Shown one piece after another: positions 14,881-26,637 of a stretch of DNA of 64,000 nucleotides. Source of the stretch: Paraphysoderma sedebokerense (Eukaryota > Blastocladiomycota > Physodermatomycetes > Physodermatales > Physodermataceae); the NCBI GenBank assembly GCA_025602915.1, contig JAHLJZ010000081.1, positions 1 through 64,000 on the forward strand, in the 5' to 3' direction. The position numbers were made by a program, and so were the translations under genes. How positions within the stretch are numbered: the stretch's first letter is position 1; every line of letters starts with the position of its first letter. A model generated the notes under the pieces. It ran no database searches, had not been told where the DNA came from, and worked only from the letters and a program-made list of their open reading frames with translations.

Positions 14881-16367
14881 TCATCGTTTTGAGGTAGATC
14901 CTTTCTTCAACTCCCGTATCTTTTGATCTTGAACTTCATCCATCCTTTTCAAAAAATCGACTTTCTCCAGGTACCTGGAGTTTGACGATACAAGAAGTAA
15001 GTAAAAGTCACCACAAAATTGTTAATGTCATCAACATACCCATCCTTATTTTTATACTGTAACTCATCTTTTATTCCTTCTTTGTCGACAAACTTATTCC
15101 AATCTTGTTTTGATTTCTCTAAAGTGTTCAATTTTTTAGCCGGACCTAGATCTACACCGTATTTAGAAGCCAAAGCTGATAATCCTGATGAACGTTTGGC
15201 AGGTCCTGGCCTCCTTTTATGTTTTTCTATATTTGAATGGACAGATGCCGCTGAATTCACATTAGGATTCGACGAGTTCGAAGCGGGAGTGGCGGATGTT
15301 GACGGCGAAGAGGAAACGAGATTCTTCGGCAATGTCGAGGACGTAAGAGAGGAAGGTCTGGAAACAAAATGAGATAATCCTCAACGCTAAATCAAAAAAT
15401 GAATGATTGAAGAGATGCGTACGCACCCAGACTCCTTCCTTTCCGCCTCTTCGTTCGGTGCATCTTGCGTATCAGTCTTATCGTTGCTCTTCACAGTCTG
15501 ATTACCGTCGTTTAGATTTTGACTGATCGATGAGCTAACTGACACTGGTTTATTCATTTCCTCCCAGATGGAATCAACTTTCTTCTTACGCTCTAATATC
15601 ACTTGGCTGTCAACCTTATCTTCTGTCCCGTTTTCTGGCGCCGAAGCATCAAGTTTGCTGTAAGATTTCATAACAACAATCGGATGGATAGTCGGATACA
15701 ATACAAGAAATAATAATTAAGTAGTCAATAAAACTTGATTCTGTGCATTGGATATAAAATGAAATCACCCTGCAAATTTCAAGCGAACCGCAAGAAAAGA
15801 TTCATTGACTATTTAACTTTTAACTACATAACATCATCAAAAGAACCATACGCTATGTCTACTAGTGCATCGACACAAACAAACAAACAAAGAGGAGAAA
15901 GACCCCTACCTTTTCTTATTCCCCCTTCCACCATTATTAGACTTCTTCCTCCTTTTGTGTCTTGTGACGCTCCCACTATCGTCTTCATTCTCATTAGATT
16001 CATCGTTACTATCTGTATCATTGATTTCGTCCTCGGATTCGCTGGCTGTGTTTCGTCAGAGTATACAAGGACCAGGGGAAGTGAAGGATTAGACAAGGTC
16101 CAGATCAACACCGGAACCGAGGATAATTTCAGAGATTTTAAAAGGCACATTAATTTGATTTGCATAGAAACCAATGGATTTATTAGAGAATGATTGAGGA
16201 CATAAAAAAAAGTAGCAATTGAATGAATATCAGAGCTTAGAATAAGATCAAGATGGAGTGTAGAGAAATGAAACTTCGATAAGCATACCGATTTCAGGCA
16301 CATAATCGATGTCATCTGGATCAGAGTCTGAATCTATATGCTGGTTATGGGATGGATCGTTTGACAT
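14881..16367 (-). CDS. SWC5: SWR1 complex subunit Swc5 / BCNT-CFDP1 protein
   Basis: Subunit of the SWR1 chromatin remodeller that exchanges H2A for H2A.Z. The start at 16367 gives MSNDPSHNQHIDSDSDPDD, an acidic N-terminus that continues in the next exon with ESEDEINDTDSNDESN, fitting the histone-binding DEF/Y-rich region of the family. A middle segment has KKKVDSIWEEMN, the family's second conserved patch. The C-terminal BCNT domain is clear: SGLSALASKYG, then LNTLEKSKQDWNKFVDKEG, then LQYKNKDGYVD, and a final exon ending in GSTSKR. At least four introns. The start codon lies only about 25 bp past the apparent end of AIM32 on the same strand, so its promoter may overlap the neighbour's 3' end. 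Confidence 0.9.
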
Positions 16368-16392
16368 TGTTGGAAGTGTTGAGTGGATGCGG

Positions 16393-17732
16393 TTAAAGAT
16401 GATTTGTAAAGAAAATTGTTGTCAATTGAGTTGCTCGGAAGGAAATAGAAAGGCGCGCTTTCTTTTGCCTTGCCCGAAGTGTGACACCGACAAAGTTTAT
16501 CAATAGAGAATTATTGTTGTTGAAAATTTCATAGAATTTTTTTTTACCAGATCTATACATCTTTGGCAGCCGAGTTGGATCTATCGTATCGTTTGGCGAT
16601 TGCGACACTCTACCATTGCATCTTTTCTTTTTCAATTCTTTGCTGATCCGTCTTCTCCTCCGTCATTTTCCCTCTCCACAGCTCTTTCACAACTGTTTCC
16701 TCCATCAAATGTTTTTCAACAATATGATCCACATGACAAGTATTCACACGGCCATACCAGTGTCCATTTGGAAAAATGATCACATTCCCTGCAAACTTGT
16801 GGCCGCCTTTTAAATTGAAATCAGATTAATGCCAGTGTGCCCTTGATAATTAAGAACATATATATGAAACTTACCTGTATGTGATGTACCGTAAACCGGA
16901 ATTTTATGTTCACTGATGTTGTGTTTCTTTAACGACTTTTTGAAAGCGTCGATGATGAGTGGCCCGGCAACTCTAAAACTACAGATTAGCACAGCACCGT
17001 AAAAGGATTATTACTTTTCAAATAATTCGATTCATACCCACAACGTTTATCCCTCTTTCAATTTCAACAAAAGCGGGACACAGTCCAGTAGTGAACCAAT
17101 CATTAGTTCTTGACTAGATCAAACTCGGAGATTTCCAAGTAATGACAAACACTTACCTTCTTATGACTACATACGAACACAAACTTCTCTTCGGTCATCT
17201 GTACAATTTTTGATCCAGTTTTAGTTTCATCCACAACACCACTCTCAAAGTACATTTTCATCACTTCCTCACAATTCTCGAGGTTGACATTCGTAATTAA
17301 TTTGTTTTCCGGAAACACCATTAAATCACAATTCTCCAGTATCTCACCATCACTGCTCACTTTCATTATATCTACCAGGTTATGCCTATCACATGCTGTC
17401 ATTGTTATTTTTATTTTTAGTTTACTTTCATAATTGTCTAATACCGCTCGTAACGTGTTGGCTAAACTATGTGATACTTTATCTATTTTCTCGGGCCAAT
17501 CGAAATTGGTGGAATGAGTACAAATAAAGATATGTTTATGATACGGCTTGACTGTGTTTAGTAGAGGTGTTGTAGTGTCGATCTTTGCGGCGAGATATGC
17601 GGGAAGTTGTTCGTGGGTGGTACATGGGTTTGGACAAGACAGACAAGGAGATTCGTCAAATGGTATATCGTCTGGATACGTATCTGAAGAAGAGATTATG
17701 AGAGATTTAAATGTATTGATAATGGCGGACAT
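16393..17732 (-). CDS. AIM32: Aim32-like thioredoxin-fold (sucrase/ferredoxin-like) protein
   Basis: Mitochondrial redox protein of the Aim32 family, implicated in yeast in thiol redox control in matrix and intermembrane space. The chosen start at 17732 gives MSAIINTFKSLI; an upstream in-frame Met at 17843 would add a hydrophobic leader. Family strings are strong: SPCLSCPNPCTTHEQLPAYL, IDTTTPLLNTVKPYHKHIFI, FVCSHKK joined to RDKRCGVAGPLI, HTGGHKFAGNVIIFPNGHWY, then GRVNTCHVDHIVEKHL. The Cys pair of CSHKKRDKRC and the two His of H..GHKFAG are the typical thioredoxin-like ferredoxin ligands. The C-terminal end is uncertain: after LPKMYRSG there may be an intron or a low-complexity tail, so the stop at 16393 is tentative. 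Confidence 0.85.
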
Positions 17733-18011
17733 GAGAGAATATAGACTACTCAAGAACGAGAACAGAAATGCGAGCAAGCACAAAAGTAAGAAACGATGGT
17801 CAAAACGACCGCCAAAATCAGTTTTTAATTCCCTGAGCCACACTTACGATGGAACCGTTTTTTTCGTTTCGTTTTTTTGTTACATTCCGTCTTGTTCCAT
17901 TTCAACTCAAAATACAGTCAAATTCATCGCTGCCAGAATTCCGTCGTCCCTCAACCCGCATCATTGACATCTTTTTATTCAGCGACATTGCATTTAAGAT
18001 CTTGTAGAATC
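17733..18011. promoter_or_regulatory. shared divergent promoter of AIM32 and ZIM17
   Basis: About 280 bp separate two divergent genes whose families are both mitochondrial. A TTTTTTCGTTTCG pyrimidine tract lies near 17857-17875. I see no clear TATA box. Confidence 0.5.
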
Positions 18012-18590
18012 ATGCTGCCGAGACTCATCTCTTCACCATCGGCAAACCGTTTCCTTCGTAGTTGTATTCGTCAAAACCACCTCACCGATTCGAAACTAGC
18101 AAAATCTTCAGCGCCTATTCGCTCTCCGTATATTAAACGACATTCTTCTTCTAATTCCAGTTTAAACTCCTCACCTGCCATAACTTCATCGCCCAATCGA
18201 CCATCTCAGTCGGCCAGCTCATCTTCCACCATTCATCCATCCTCGTCACTCCCTTCCGACTCTTCTCCGACGATAACACCCACACCACCAACCTTACCAT
18301 CAACACAAACAGAATCATCAACATCATCCGACCAACCCCAAATCCAACCAAAAATGTTAGTCGGGTTCACCTGTACCCATTGTTCCACCCGCACTCATAA
18401 ACTCATTTCTAAAACGAGTTACGAAAAAGGTGTTGTCATAATTAAATGTGACGGTTGTGAAGTGTTACATCTTGTGGCTGATAATTTAGGTTGGTTTATG
18501 GAAGGTAAGAATATTGAGGAAATGGTTAAATCAAAGTTTGGAGAAAATGCTAGGATTGTTAAAGTTGGGATGAAGAATGATGCGGAATAA
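18012..18590 (+). CDS. ZIM17: Zim17/DNLZ zinc-ribbon partner of mitochondrial Hsp70
   Basis: Matrix protein that keeps mitochondrial Hsp70 soluble and supports protein import. Intronless, 192 residues from the Met at 18012 (MLPRLISSPSANRFLRSC), which gives a basic, Ser/Arg-rich presequence. Residues about 40-115 are low-complexity Ser/Pro/Thr. The DNL zinc finger starts at MLVGFTCTHCSTRTHK and contains the second CXXC pair CDGC, then the diagnostic HLVADNLGWF. The low-complexity linker is longer than in the yeast protein. An upstream in-frame Met exists at 17877 but would put a long unrelated leader before the presequence. It is divergent from AIM32. Confidence 0.93.
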   Translation: MLPRLISSPSANRFLRSCIRQNHLTDSKLAKSSAPIRSPYIKRHSSSNSSLNSSPAITSSPNRPSQSASSSSTIHPSSSLPSDSSPTITPTPPTLPSTQTESSTSSDQPQIQPKMLVGFTCTHCSTRTHKLISKTSYEKGVVIIKCDGCEVLHLVADNLGWFMEGKNIEEMVKSKFGENARIVKVGMKNDAE

Positions 18591-18927
18591 AGAGGTAGGA
18601 ATTAATAGAAATATCGGCAGCAGATGTCCGTACGTATATCTGTGTTGTTAGTGTTTGTGTCTTATCTAGAGAATGACTGGTTACGATAGTAAAAACTTTG
18701 CCTTAACATGAAAATTGGGATGTGATCACCGCTAATAGTTGTAGTGATAATGATTGTTGCTAATTTATGCTGTTAAACCATAAACCGTTATTATTGTGTA
18801 TATACAAATTAATGTCCTATGTAATACATTTTTGAGACAGTAAAAACCAAAGGGTTTTGTCCACCCTTTACACATTTAGAACACCTTGTCCTTCCTTGAT
18901 CCAAACTACCTGACATGACGGCTAAAC
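18591..18927. other. convergent 3' region
   Basis: Holds the 3' ends of ZIM17 and of the minus-strand lipase gene. A+T-rich. No gene seen. Confidence 0.6.
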
Positions 18928-21900
18928 TCAGCACGGCCGTGATCCCGCCACATCTTCTTCAAACTCATCTTCTTCGTCGATACAGGCTTCCCGTTCCCTT
19001 CCCCCCACACCTTCATTTTCATCGACTTCGCTGATAGTACAAGAGCTATAAAGTCCCACACTCAAACTCACAGATTCATCATCTGAATCGTCGTAATCAT
19101 ATTTCCGTGCTCCTCCGACTGCTGATCCTGTCACATCCGAATTTTGAGTTCGACTGTCAACCCGAGAAGCGAAAGACTGAGAAGATGATAACGTGGAGTT
19201 TAAATGTAGATTCAAATATGATCTCGGAACAGGTGGTGATGAGCAGTTGGAAAATTGTGCGAGGGAACCGTTTGATGAACCCGCTAGATTTAGATTGGTG
19301 TCTGAACTTGAATTTTGCATTTCGGCCGGAACTGCAGATTGTGGTTGAGATTCGGTTAGCGGAACAGTGTTGTTCTTGTTCTTAGTAAGTGGAAACGAAT
19401 AAGATAATTCTTTTTCTTGACCAGGGGACGGTAAGGCAAATGATGTGGAGGTGATGCTATAAGACTGCGGATTCGGGCTCGGTAGTGATATTCTTCGTTG
19501 ACCGTCGCGGGGTGGGTTCTGAATTTTTTTCGTTCGTTCGGGTTCTTCAGTATTACCATAAAATCGTATAAAAGTTAATTCAGCAATTCCTTTTGTTTCT
19601 TAGATACCATAATTGTTACCTTTTAGTCCGGAACTTGGTTTTTGACTCGCTTCCTTGCCAATCTGTCCAGCAATGTTCGTCGCGGGCATCTCTTCAATAT
19701 CCTCCAAGACGTCACTCACCTCTGTTTCTTCCAAACTGAGAGCGCTTTCACTTATTCCACTCAAGCTTGATCGTTTTTTCCACCGATCAGTGTTGATGGA
19801 AGAGGAGGAGGAAGAGTCCAAGGCAGTAGGGCTAATTGGACTAATTGCTGTGGGATCAGAGGAAGCCGAGTCAGGTTGAGAATGATTTGGATTAATAGTC
19901 GGAGTTGATAATGCTCGTCGTTGTAGTCGCAACTGCTGCTTTCTGTATTGATTGAAAGCTTTTCTCCATTTCTCTATAGTTTGTTCTACTTTCATCCGAT
20001 TGGAGATCATTTTCAATTTCGGCCTTTAGTGGATGTGAATCCACATCAAACAGTAACAGGATAGAAAACAGTAAGAACTAACGAAGCTTGAAAGAACAAA
20101 TCTCAAAATATGTGCTAATCGGGATAACTAACCAAGTATTCGCCTGTCCCTTTTCAATATAATGCTTCATTCTTTGATAAGTTGGATCCGTCAAAATATT
20201 TAAAAAATCGTCCATGGTAGATTTCGGTAATATCGTAACATTTCCATCAAACTTCTGAAGCCAGATAAAACTCCAATCCATGTCTAGCATAGTTGGGAGC
20301 AATCTCAAGTCTCGGATCACGCGAAGCCATTTTTTTAAGTCTAGCTTTAAATAGTGCTCTAAGCTTGATGCGATGAATCCTCCTCGCCAGCCTCGTCCGG
20401 ATCGATGAGCTTCAAAAGAAAGAAGTCGTCAGGTATTGGAAAAAGCAAGTATCGTATTTAAATAACACTATACCTGTTGGTCTACCGCCACCTCCTCTAT
20501 TTTCATAGAAAAACACCGTCACATGCGGATTGACTTGACTCACTATGGTATAATTTACATTGAAGAGCTGATGCAAACTTTTCAGTGGAATGTCAGTCCT
20601 CAGTGATCCATCCCTCCAACGTTCACCCCATCCGAGAAATGGAGCGATTGTTTCCTTCACTGTTCCATCTGCCATTTTGGATTTGACCTTGTGGTATAAT
20701 GTCACAGGATTTAGGATTCCGGGAATAGATGAAGAGGCAAGGACAGCGGACCACACAACAACGTTGGGGGCTGTCACATAATTGAGAAGTTTTGGCGGAG
20801 AATGAGAATCGCAGGAGACAACCGTTATGTTGAGGATACGGCCCGTCCTTTGATACGACTCCAAGAATGTCGTATTGCCTGAAGCAGAAAAGTATTAGAG
20901 TTTACGAGAGGCAAATACTAGGAAAGAATGTAGCAAAGAATACCATTAGTCACCCAATACATTTTCTCTCTCCATTCATCAATGTCAAACAGAGCCCCGG
21001 TTTGAAAGAATCGTTTCGCCATGGTAAACCAGGTTCCTTCGCAAGCCGTCAAGAACTGATGAATGTAAGGCACGATATTCTCCTGTAACTCTTCATCCGT
21101 TCTGGTACATGCTATGCTCGCAATTAACGATCCCGCTGAAGTACCTATGGTTTGAATGAATTTCAGCAAAATTGGTAATGAAAAGTCTCAAGATAATCGA
21201 ATCTCTATTCGCACACACCAGTTATCACTTTTGGTAAGACTCCTCTATCAAGCAAGGCCTTGATAACTCCGAGGTGATAATAACCAAGTGTCGCACCACC
21301 TGACAAACATAGTGCAGATCGTCCATACAAATGCGAAGCCTGTTTAAAGAAGTGTCGCTTCTCCGCCGGAGAAAGCTGTGTGGTTGTCGCAATGGTATCG
21401 AGGGACGAGAGAACTGTTGTATTTGAAAGTAATGTCAGCTTGTCCGATTTCACTGTTGAGCTCTATGCAAACGTGACGGCTGCATACCATTTTCCAAATA
21501 TTCTTCTACCATGTCTTTTGTCCCAAAGTAAGTGTGAGAGTACAACCAAACATTCTCGATTCCCCCGAGGTTACTTTTGGCTCCACTTTCCAGTAAGAGA
21601 TTTTTCAAGGCTAGGGGATCATTGTTTTTACTGGATCGTTTAATTTGACGGTTCAGATTGGAGATAAGTTTATAGTCGTAGTATGAAGTTGCTGGTTCTT
21701 TTTTCCATTCATCTAAGTTGAAGAACGAGTCCAACTTCTGTGCGTTTCGTGCCCACTCGTCATACGATTTCGATTTTCGTAAAGACTGTCGGAGTTTTCC
21801 ACGTTGGCCAACCCATATGAAGTAATATTCTATAGTCAAAAAGTTGAATAGAATCATTGGTCAGTGAGAATCGAAATGCGGGCCAGAGCGAAATAATGTA

Positions 21901-22342
21901 AATGAAATCATTATCCCCTAAGGTGTCTGGGCAGAGCTGATGATCAAAACTCGAATCTTACCGTATATATTAACAAACTGCCGGATAAAGAAATAAAACA
22001 TCAATTCCATCAGTATAATTGAGCCGATACAAATCTGGTTCGTTACAGGTAAAAGGTAAGATTGTGAGTAAAAACGGATGTGGTCCATCGACGAGAGGAG
22101 AATAGGCAAGAGAAACTAATTACCAAAAGCGGATATCTCAGAACAGAGTAGACAAGGCCCTCGGGTCGACTTTTCAACCATTGTTTTTTCAGTTTGTGGG
22201 TTGCTCTCTGGTCCTCGAAATACCAGTCCGTGTCGTCCTCTGCGTCGAGGGCATTGAGATGCTCTGGGGCGGAGAGGTAATCGTCTGAAGGAGCGGAGGA
22301 GGAGGAGGACTTTCTTCGCTCTGAAAGCAGGGATGTGTGCAT
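18928..22342 (-). CDS. TGL4: patatin-type triacylglycerol lipase, Tgl4/Tgl5/SDP1 class
   Basis: Lipid-droplet lipase that releases fatty acids from stored triacylglycerol. The start at 22342 gives MHTSLLSERRK; the frame is closed upstream by a stop with no earlier Met. A Ser- and acid-rich head leads to a hydrophobic segment around 21950-22060 (SIILMELMFYFFIRQF). The DUF3336-like region has SYDEWARNAQKLD. The patatin core has the oxyanion loop LSGGATLGYYH, the nucleophile GTSAGS and the catalytic Asp of WRDGSLRTDIP, with SSSIPGILNPV and SQVNPHV between and after. The C-terminal half is Ser-rich and disordered, with a helical KVEQTIEKWRKAFNQYRKQQ. About ten exons. The last exons near 18928-19560 are assigned mainly by open frame and are less certain. 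Confidence 0.9.
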
Positions 22343-22969
22343 GGGAGAGTGTATGGCAGAGGGTGCGGGAGGGATGCGGATGAGAGCGAGGGGATTGGGA
22401 TTGTCGGATGAGATGGAGTCTATGAAATTTTCAGCGACTTTTGATTTACGCTTTAATCCTTCCGCTTAACGCTTTCACGTGCGACGCGACTTTTGTCTTT
22501 ACACCGGCCGAAAGTATGAACTGTGCAAGTGTATCATGGATTCATCATCCCCGCCTGCCTTATCTCTTCAACTTCTATCAGTTGGGCCGAGGTGGATCAG
22601 GAGACTCATGAAGGTGGTCTGTGTGGTGGGTGTGTGGACTGTCGGGCGAGGGCGGGCCGTCGGCCTGAGGAAGCATCATTGCAACTGGAGACACCCCTGA
22701 TGGAAACGAGACTCTACTGAAAATAGTCACGTGTTTTTGTGATGAATTGTGCGCCGGCGTGGCTTGCATCTCGCCCGGCAATCTAGAGCAGCCGCAATAC
22801 TCCCGCCAGACCAACACGTGACAGCACGTGATAAATAATTGAGTACTCCGATGCCTCTAGCTGACCACTCCAAGCTTTGTCTGTTCCCTCTTCCACTGGC
22901 GCAACAACAACTCAAGACATAAATCAGTCCATTCTCCGATTGCTCACTTATGCCCTTCTTCATTGTATC
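22343..22969. promoter_or_regulatory. shared TGL/MTMR14 promoter with four CACGTG boxes
   Basis: About 627 bp between divergent start codons. CACGTG palindromes lie at 22476-22481, 22728-22733, 22815-22820 and 22825-22830; the last two are 10 bp apart centre to centre, about one helical turn. CACGTG is the site of many bHLH regulators (Cbf1, Pho4, TFEB and SREBP types). G+C is higher than in neighbouring spacers. Confidence 0.7.
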
Positions 22970-25900
22970 ATGTCTAACTCTGAGCAACCCGGTTTGTCAT
23001 TCAACGACCTCAATCACCTCTACTCCTGGTATCTGAATTACTCGGAAACAGCCCCTAGGCGCTCTGAGCCTGTGGTATGTACATTTCCGCATTGCTGCAT
23101 CTCTTCAAGTCATTCACCAATTGTATGACATATGGTCAAACTAAATCCCGTTCAACCCTTATAGTTGCAAACAGTGCAGCAAAATTGTGAACAATTATTC
23201 TCTCGAGATTATGAAATCGCAGTCATCCCAAACGATTTAACAACTAGCTATCCGCTCAATCTCATTATTACAGAATCGCAAAAGAACCATGATATCAATA
23301 CGAGTGAATCTAAGGAACAAACTGAAATAAATGCAGCCTATAGTACGAACAAACTGTCGTCAGTCCAAGCCCAAAACGAGACCTCAAAAGTTGCCGAGAA
23401 GTCACATTTGAACACTCGGCCCAGCCATGGTGCGGCCAAGAAGGGTATGTCAAATAGTCGGAGCATTAAGCGTTCCAGATCAATGAAACTTATCAATATA
23501 TACTACAGTGAACGACGCCAAAGCGTTAGCTCCGCTATTTAAAAAGTCCCGGTTCGCCAGAGTTCGAGGGAGATTTGTAGTACCGGTTATTCTTGTAAAT
23601 GGTAAAAACATATGCCGTAGTTCAACTTTATCTAGCGAAGCGGAGGTTTTGTTCAATACTTTTAACGAAAAAACAAAACAATTTTGGTATGGCCCGGCAA
23701 GGTAAAGAAAGAAACGACACTAGTTAAAGTTTTGGTTCAAGTGAGTGACCCAAATTTTTATATAGTGACAATAGCGATAACGGATCCGACGAAGACGATA
23801 CGGGGCAAACGATCATGGAGAAACAACGCATGTCTGATATTCAATTACTCAAAAAACTCAAAGTCAAGATTATCAATGACTTAATGGTCGAAAACCGCAA
23901 GGTCAAATATGGGCTCACCGTCACATCATCCGAAAAGGCCGATTCGCAAAACCGTTATCAGAACGCAGGATTCAGCATTGCATGTGTCCCTTATCCTGGA
24001 GTGGAGTTCTTTCGAGATTTCAAATTGAACAAATACTGCGGGCGGCGATTATTTTTCGACTGGAACCAAGCTTTTGCCAATGCAGAATTGAGTATTCCGA
24101 TGGATATAAAACGAGGCTACTTGTCGGAACTCGAGAAGACGGCAGGATTCAAAGAAGTCAAGTGGACAGAGTATAAAAATTGGGACTTGGTGCAGTTGAC
24201 ACAAAACTACATGAAACTATTTCTACAATTCATAGCGGAACCATCGAAGACATCAGGCGAAGATATGGAAGGATTATTGATACATTGTATTTCTGGATGG
24301 GACAGGACACCTTTGCTCTTGTCTTTGTTAAGACTGTCTTTATGGGCCGACGGTTTAGTTCACCAGAGTCTGTCTGCCGAAGAAATTCTTTACTTGACTA
24401 TCGGCTACGATTGGGTCTTGTTCAGTCATTTACTCTCAGATCGAATGTCCCGAGGCGAAGATATTTTTTCGTTCTGCTTTTATTTTCTACGATTCATCCT
24501 TGGTGATGAGTTTTCAATACGGCCGGACAAGAATTATGCTACGCTTTCTGGAGGCCACTCTCGACGTCGAAAATCAGTGGGTCCAAGTTCGATTCTATTG
24601 AAACGCCCGCCTTCTGTGGGCAATTTCTCCTCCGCTTCTACACATGAACACACATACCCTCCCGAATCAACTAATTCACCTCATTCGCCTTCTCTACATG
24701 AATCATTCACGTCATCTTCGTCCTCTTCTTATCATCCGACACCAATACAAAGCTCCTCATGGCAATTTATTTCCCTTCTTCAAGGAACACACAGTCACAA
24801 CGAAAATCATCCTTCGCCACAAGGAATCTCTATGTCAAAATCATCCCCGCATTCACCCTTAATTTCCACGCCAACTATTACGAGTACTGTTTCTTACGAG
24901 AATTTAAAGGCAGTAGCCGAGAATCAAGAAGAGAGTGAAGCAACCGATCAAGTAGCCAACGAAGAACCGAAAGGGCTGCAGATCCCTGAAATATCAAATT
25001 TAAATGGCGATAAATTGAACTACCAACGATATCACCACCGACGACATTCTTCACATGAAGAATACTATGACGATGTATATGACTCTAAATCAGATAGAGC
25101 CGGATTTGGGACCAGAAAGGCGAAATCAGATGATGAAGAGGATTCTAAGAGCGTAAAAGAACAGAAGCGACGTAAAAAATCTGGATATGGTATCAAATCC
25201 AAAGGTTTAAAAACGTTCAGTAGATGTGAATGTTGCAGTATGTTGGACGTAGACGTTGCGACTTTGGGGATTGTCGATGTCTGTAAAACCGTGAACGACT
25301 CCAAGCCAGGTTGTCATCAAAATGATTACTCGCGTAATCCGAATACGATTGTGCCCCTCCATAATGACCCAGTCGCTGTACCAGAATCACCCATTTCATT
25401 AAATCAAACTCCCCCCGACATGGCGGACTCATTTTTAGCAGCATCGATGCTATCGAATTGCGTCTTGCTAGATTCCCCGAATGATATCCCGCCGTCAATA
25501 CCGCCTTCGATCGCCTTCGACGTCAGTTCCGAACATCGTTCAAACACTTCCACACCGACTTCCTTCCACCAGATTACAGAGGAAAGTCAACCCCCTCTTG
25601 AAACGCGTGCACACAAACGTTTTGAACCTGAATCTCAAGAAGTTGAGTCCATGTTTGACAATCCCGTCCAAGCCAAAGACATATCAACTCTCTCCGCCAA
25701 TGTTCCCATAAGTGCTTCCGAGAGTACGTCGCTTTCCCATCACGATAATTTTCTCCACCCGTCATCGACCCCGTCATCAACCGTTAACGGTCACGATCAG
25801 CCGGAAACATGTCCCCAACCGAAATCCAGGAACTCCTCCAAATTGTCAACTCGTGCCAAAAAACTACTCCGAGTACAATTTTTATTCACCAAGATGTTTA

Positions 25901-26637
25901 AAATCAACCATTCAACAGATCTCAGTGCTTCGCTGTCTTCATTGCCAGGTGCAGAAATGTTTGCTGCTGAAGTTGACGATGATAACGATAACGATGATTC
26001 TTTTCCTATTGGTCATGTCTCACCAGTTCCTGGTACTTTCACATATGCCGATGGTTGGAATAACAATGTCACAGGTACATCCAATAACTCTTCGCAAGTG
26101 GCGTTACATTTTCATAATAACCGCTCAACCGCTGGATTCGCTACCTCTACCTCACCGTCTCTCCATGCTGTGACCAATGGACCGGTACCTATCTCACAGT
26201 CAAAGTCGTGTGCCACAAGCCCCCATGTACATCAGGCACTTCATTTCTCGTCTTCAGTACCCTCCACATCATCGCATTCCCTTCCTCATCACTTCGACAA
26301 TCATCCACCAATGCACTTTCATTCCGCCGCTACTTCTACGATCTATCAAACTACAGATTCTTCTATTACCGTTGGATCCAAATTCGTCGAAACAGAAGCT
26401 AACGAATTTAAGCGAGCAGAAGTGCATACTGCAAGACTGGTCCATTCGGATGATAAAACTGTGGAAAACGTAAAAGCAGGAAATATCAGTTATACTGAGC
26501 AGGTTCTCAATCGAAGAAACGTGGATATAGAGACTTCGGTATTGCGTGTAACCTCGGGCGAAAACAATACTAATTCAAACCAGAGTCAAAATCAAAGTGG
26601 GAAAAACGATTGGGGAAATGGAATTTGGGATTGGTAA
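22970..26637 (+). CDS. MTMR14: myotubularin-related phosphoinositide phosphatase, MTMR14/Jumpy type
   Basis: Predicted PI3P/PI(3,5)P2 3-phosphatase; in animals the family limits autophagy. The start at 22970 gives MSNSEQPGLSFNDLNHLYSW. Early exons carry FARVRGRFVVPVILVNGKNI and CRSSTLSSEAEVL, which match the MTMR14 N-terminal domain. The large last exon from about 23781 gives NDLMVENRKVKYGLTVTSSE, PYPGVEFFRDFK and LSIPMDIKRGYL. Then comes the catalytic loop CISGWDRT, a CX5R site with Cys and Arg intact, followed by PLLLSLLRLSLWADGLVHQS and AEEILYLTIGYDWVLF. About 670 residues of Ser/Pro/His-rich, probably disordered sequence follow, much longer than the animal tail. No PH-GRAM or FYVE domain is seen, as expected for MTMR14. 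Confidence 0.92.

Noticed and set aside
15019-15372. Plus-strand frame of 117 residues
   Set aside because: Antisense shadow of the BCNT domain exon of SWC5.
17877-18011. Upstream in-frame Met for ZIM17
   Set aside because: It would add an unrelated leader ahead of a good mitochondrial presequence and intrude into the AIM32 promoter.
24560-26637. MTMR14 tail as a separate gene
   Set aside because: The frame is continuous with the catalytic domain and no promoter or start context marks a new gene.
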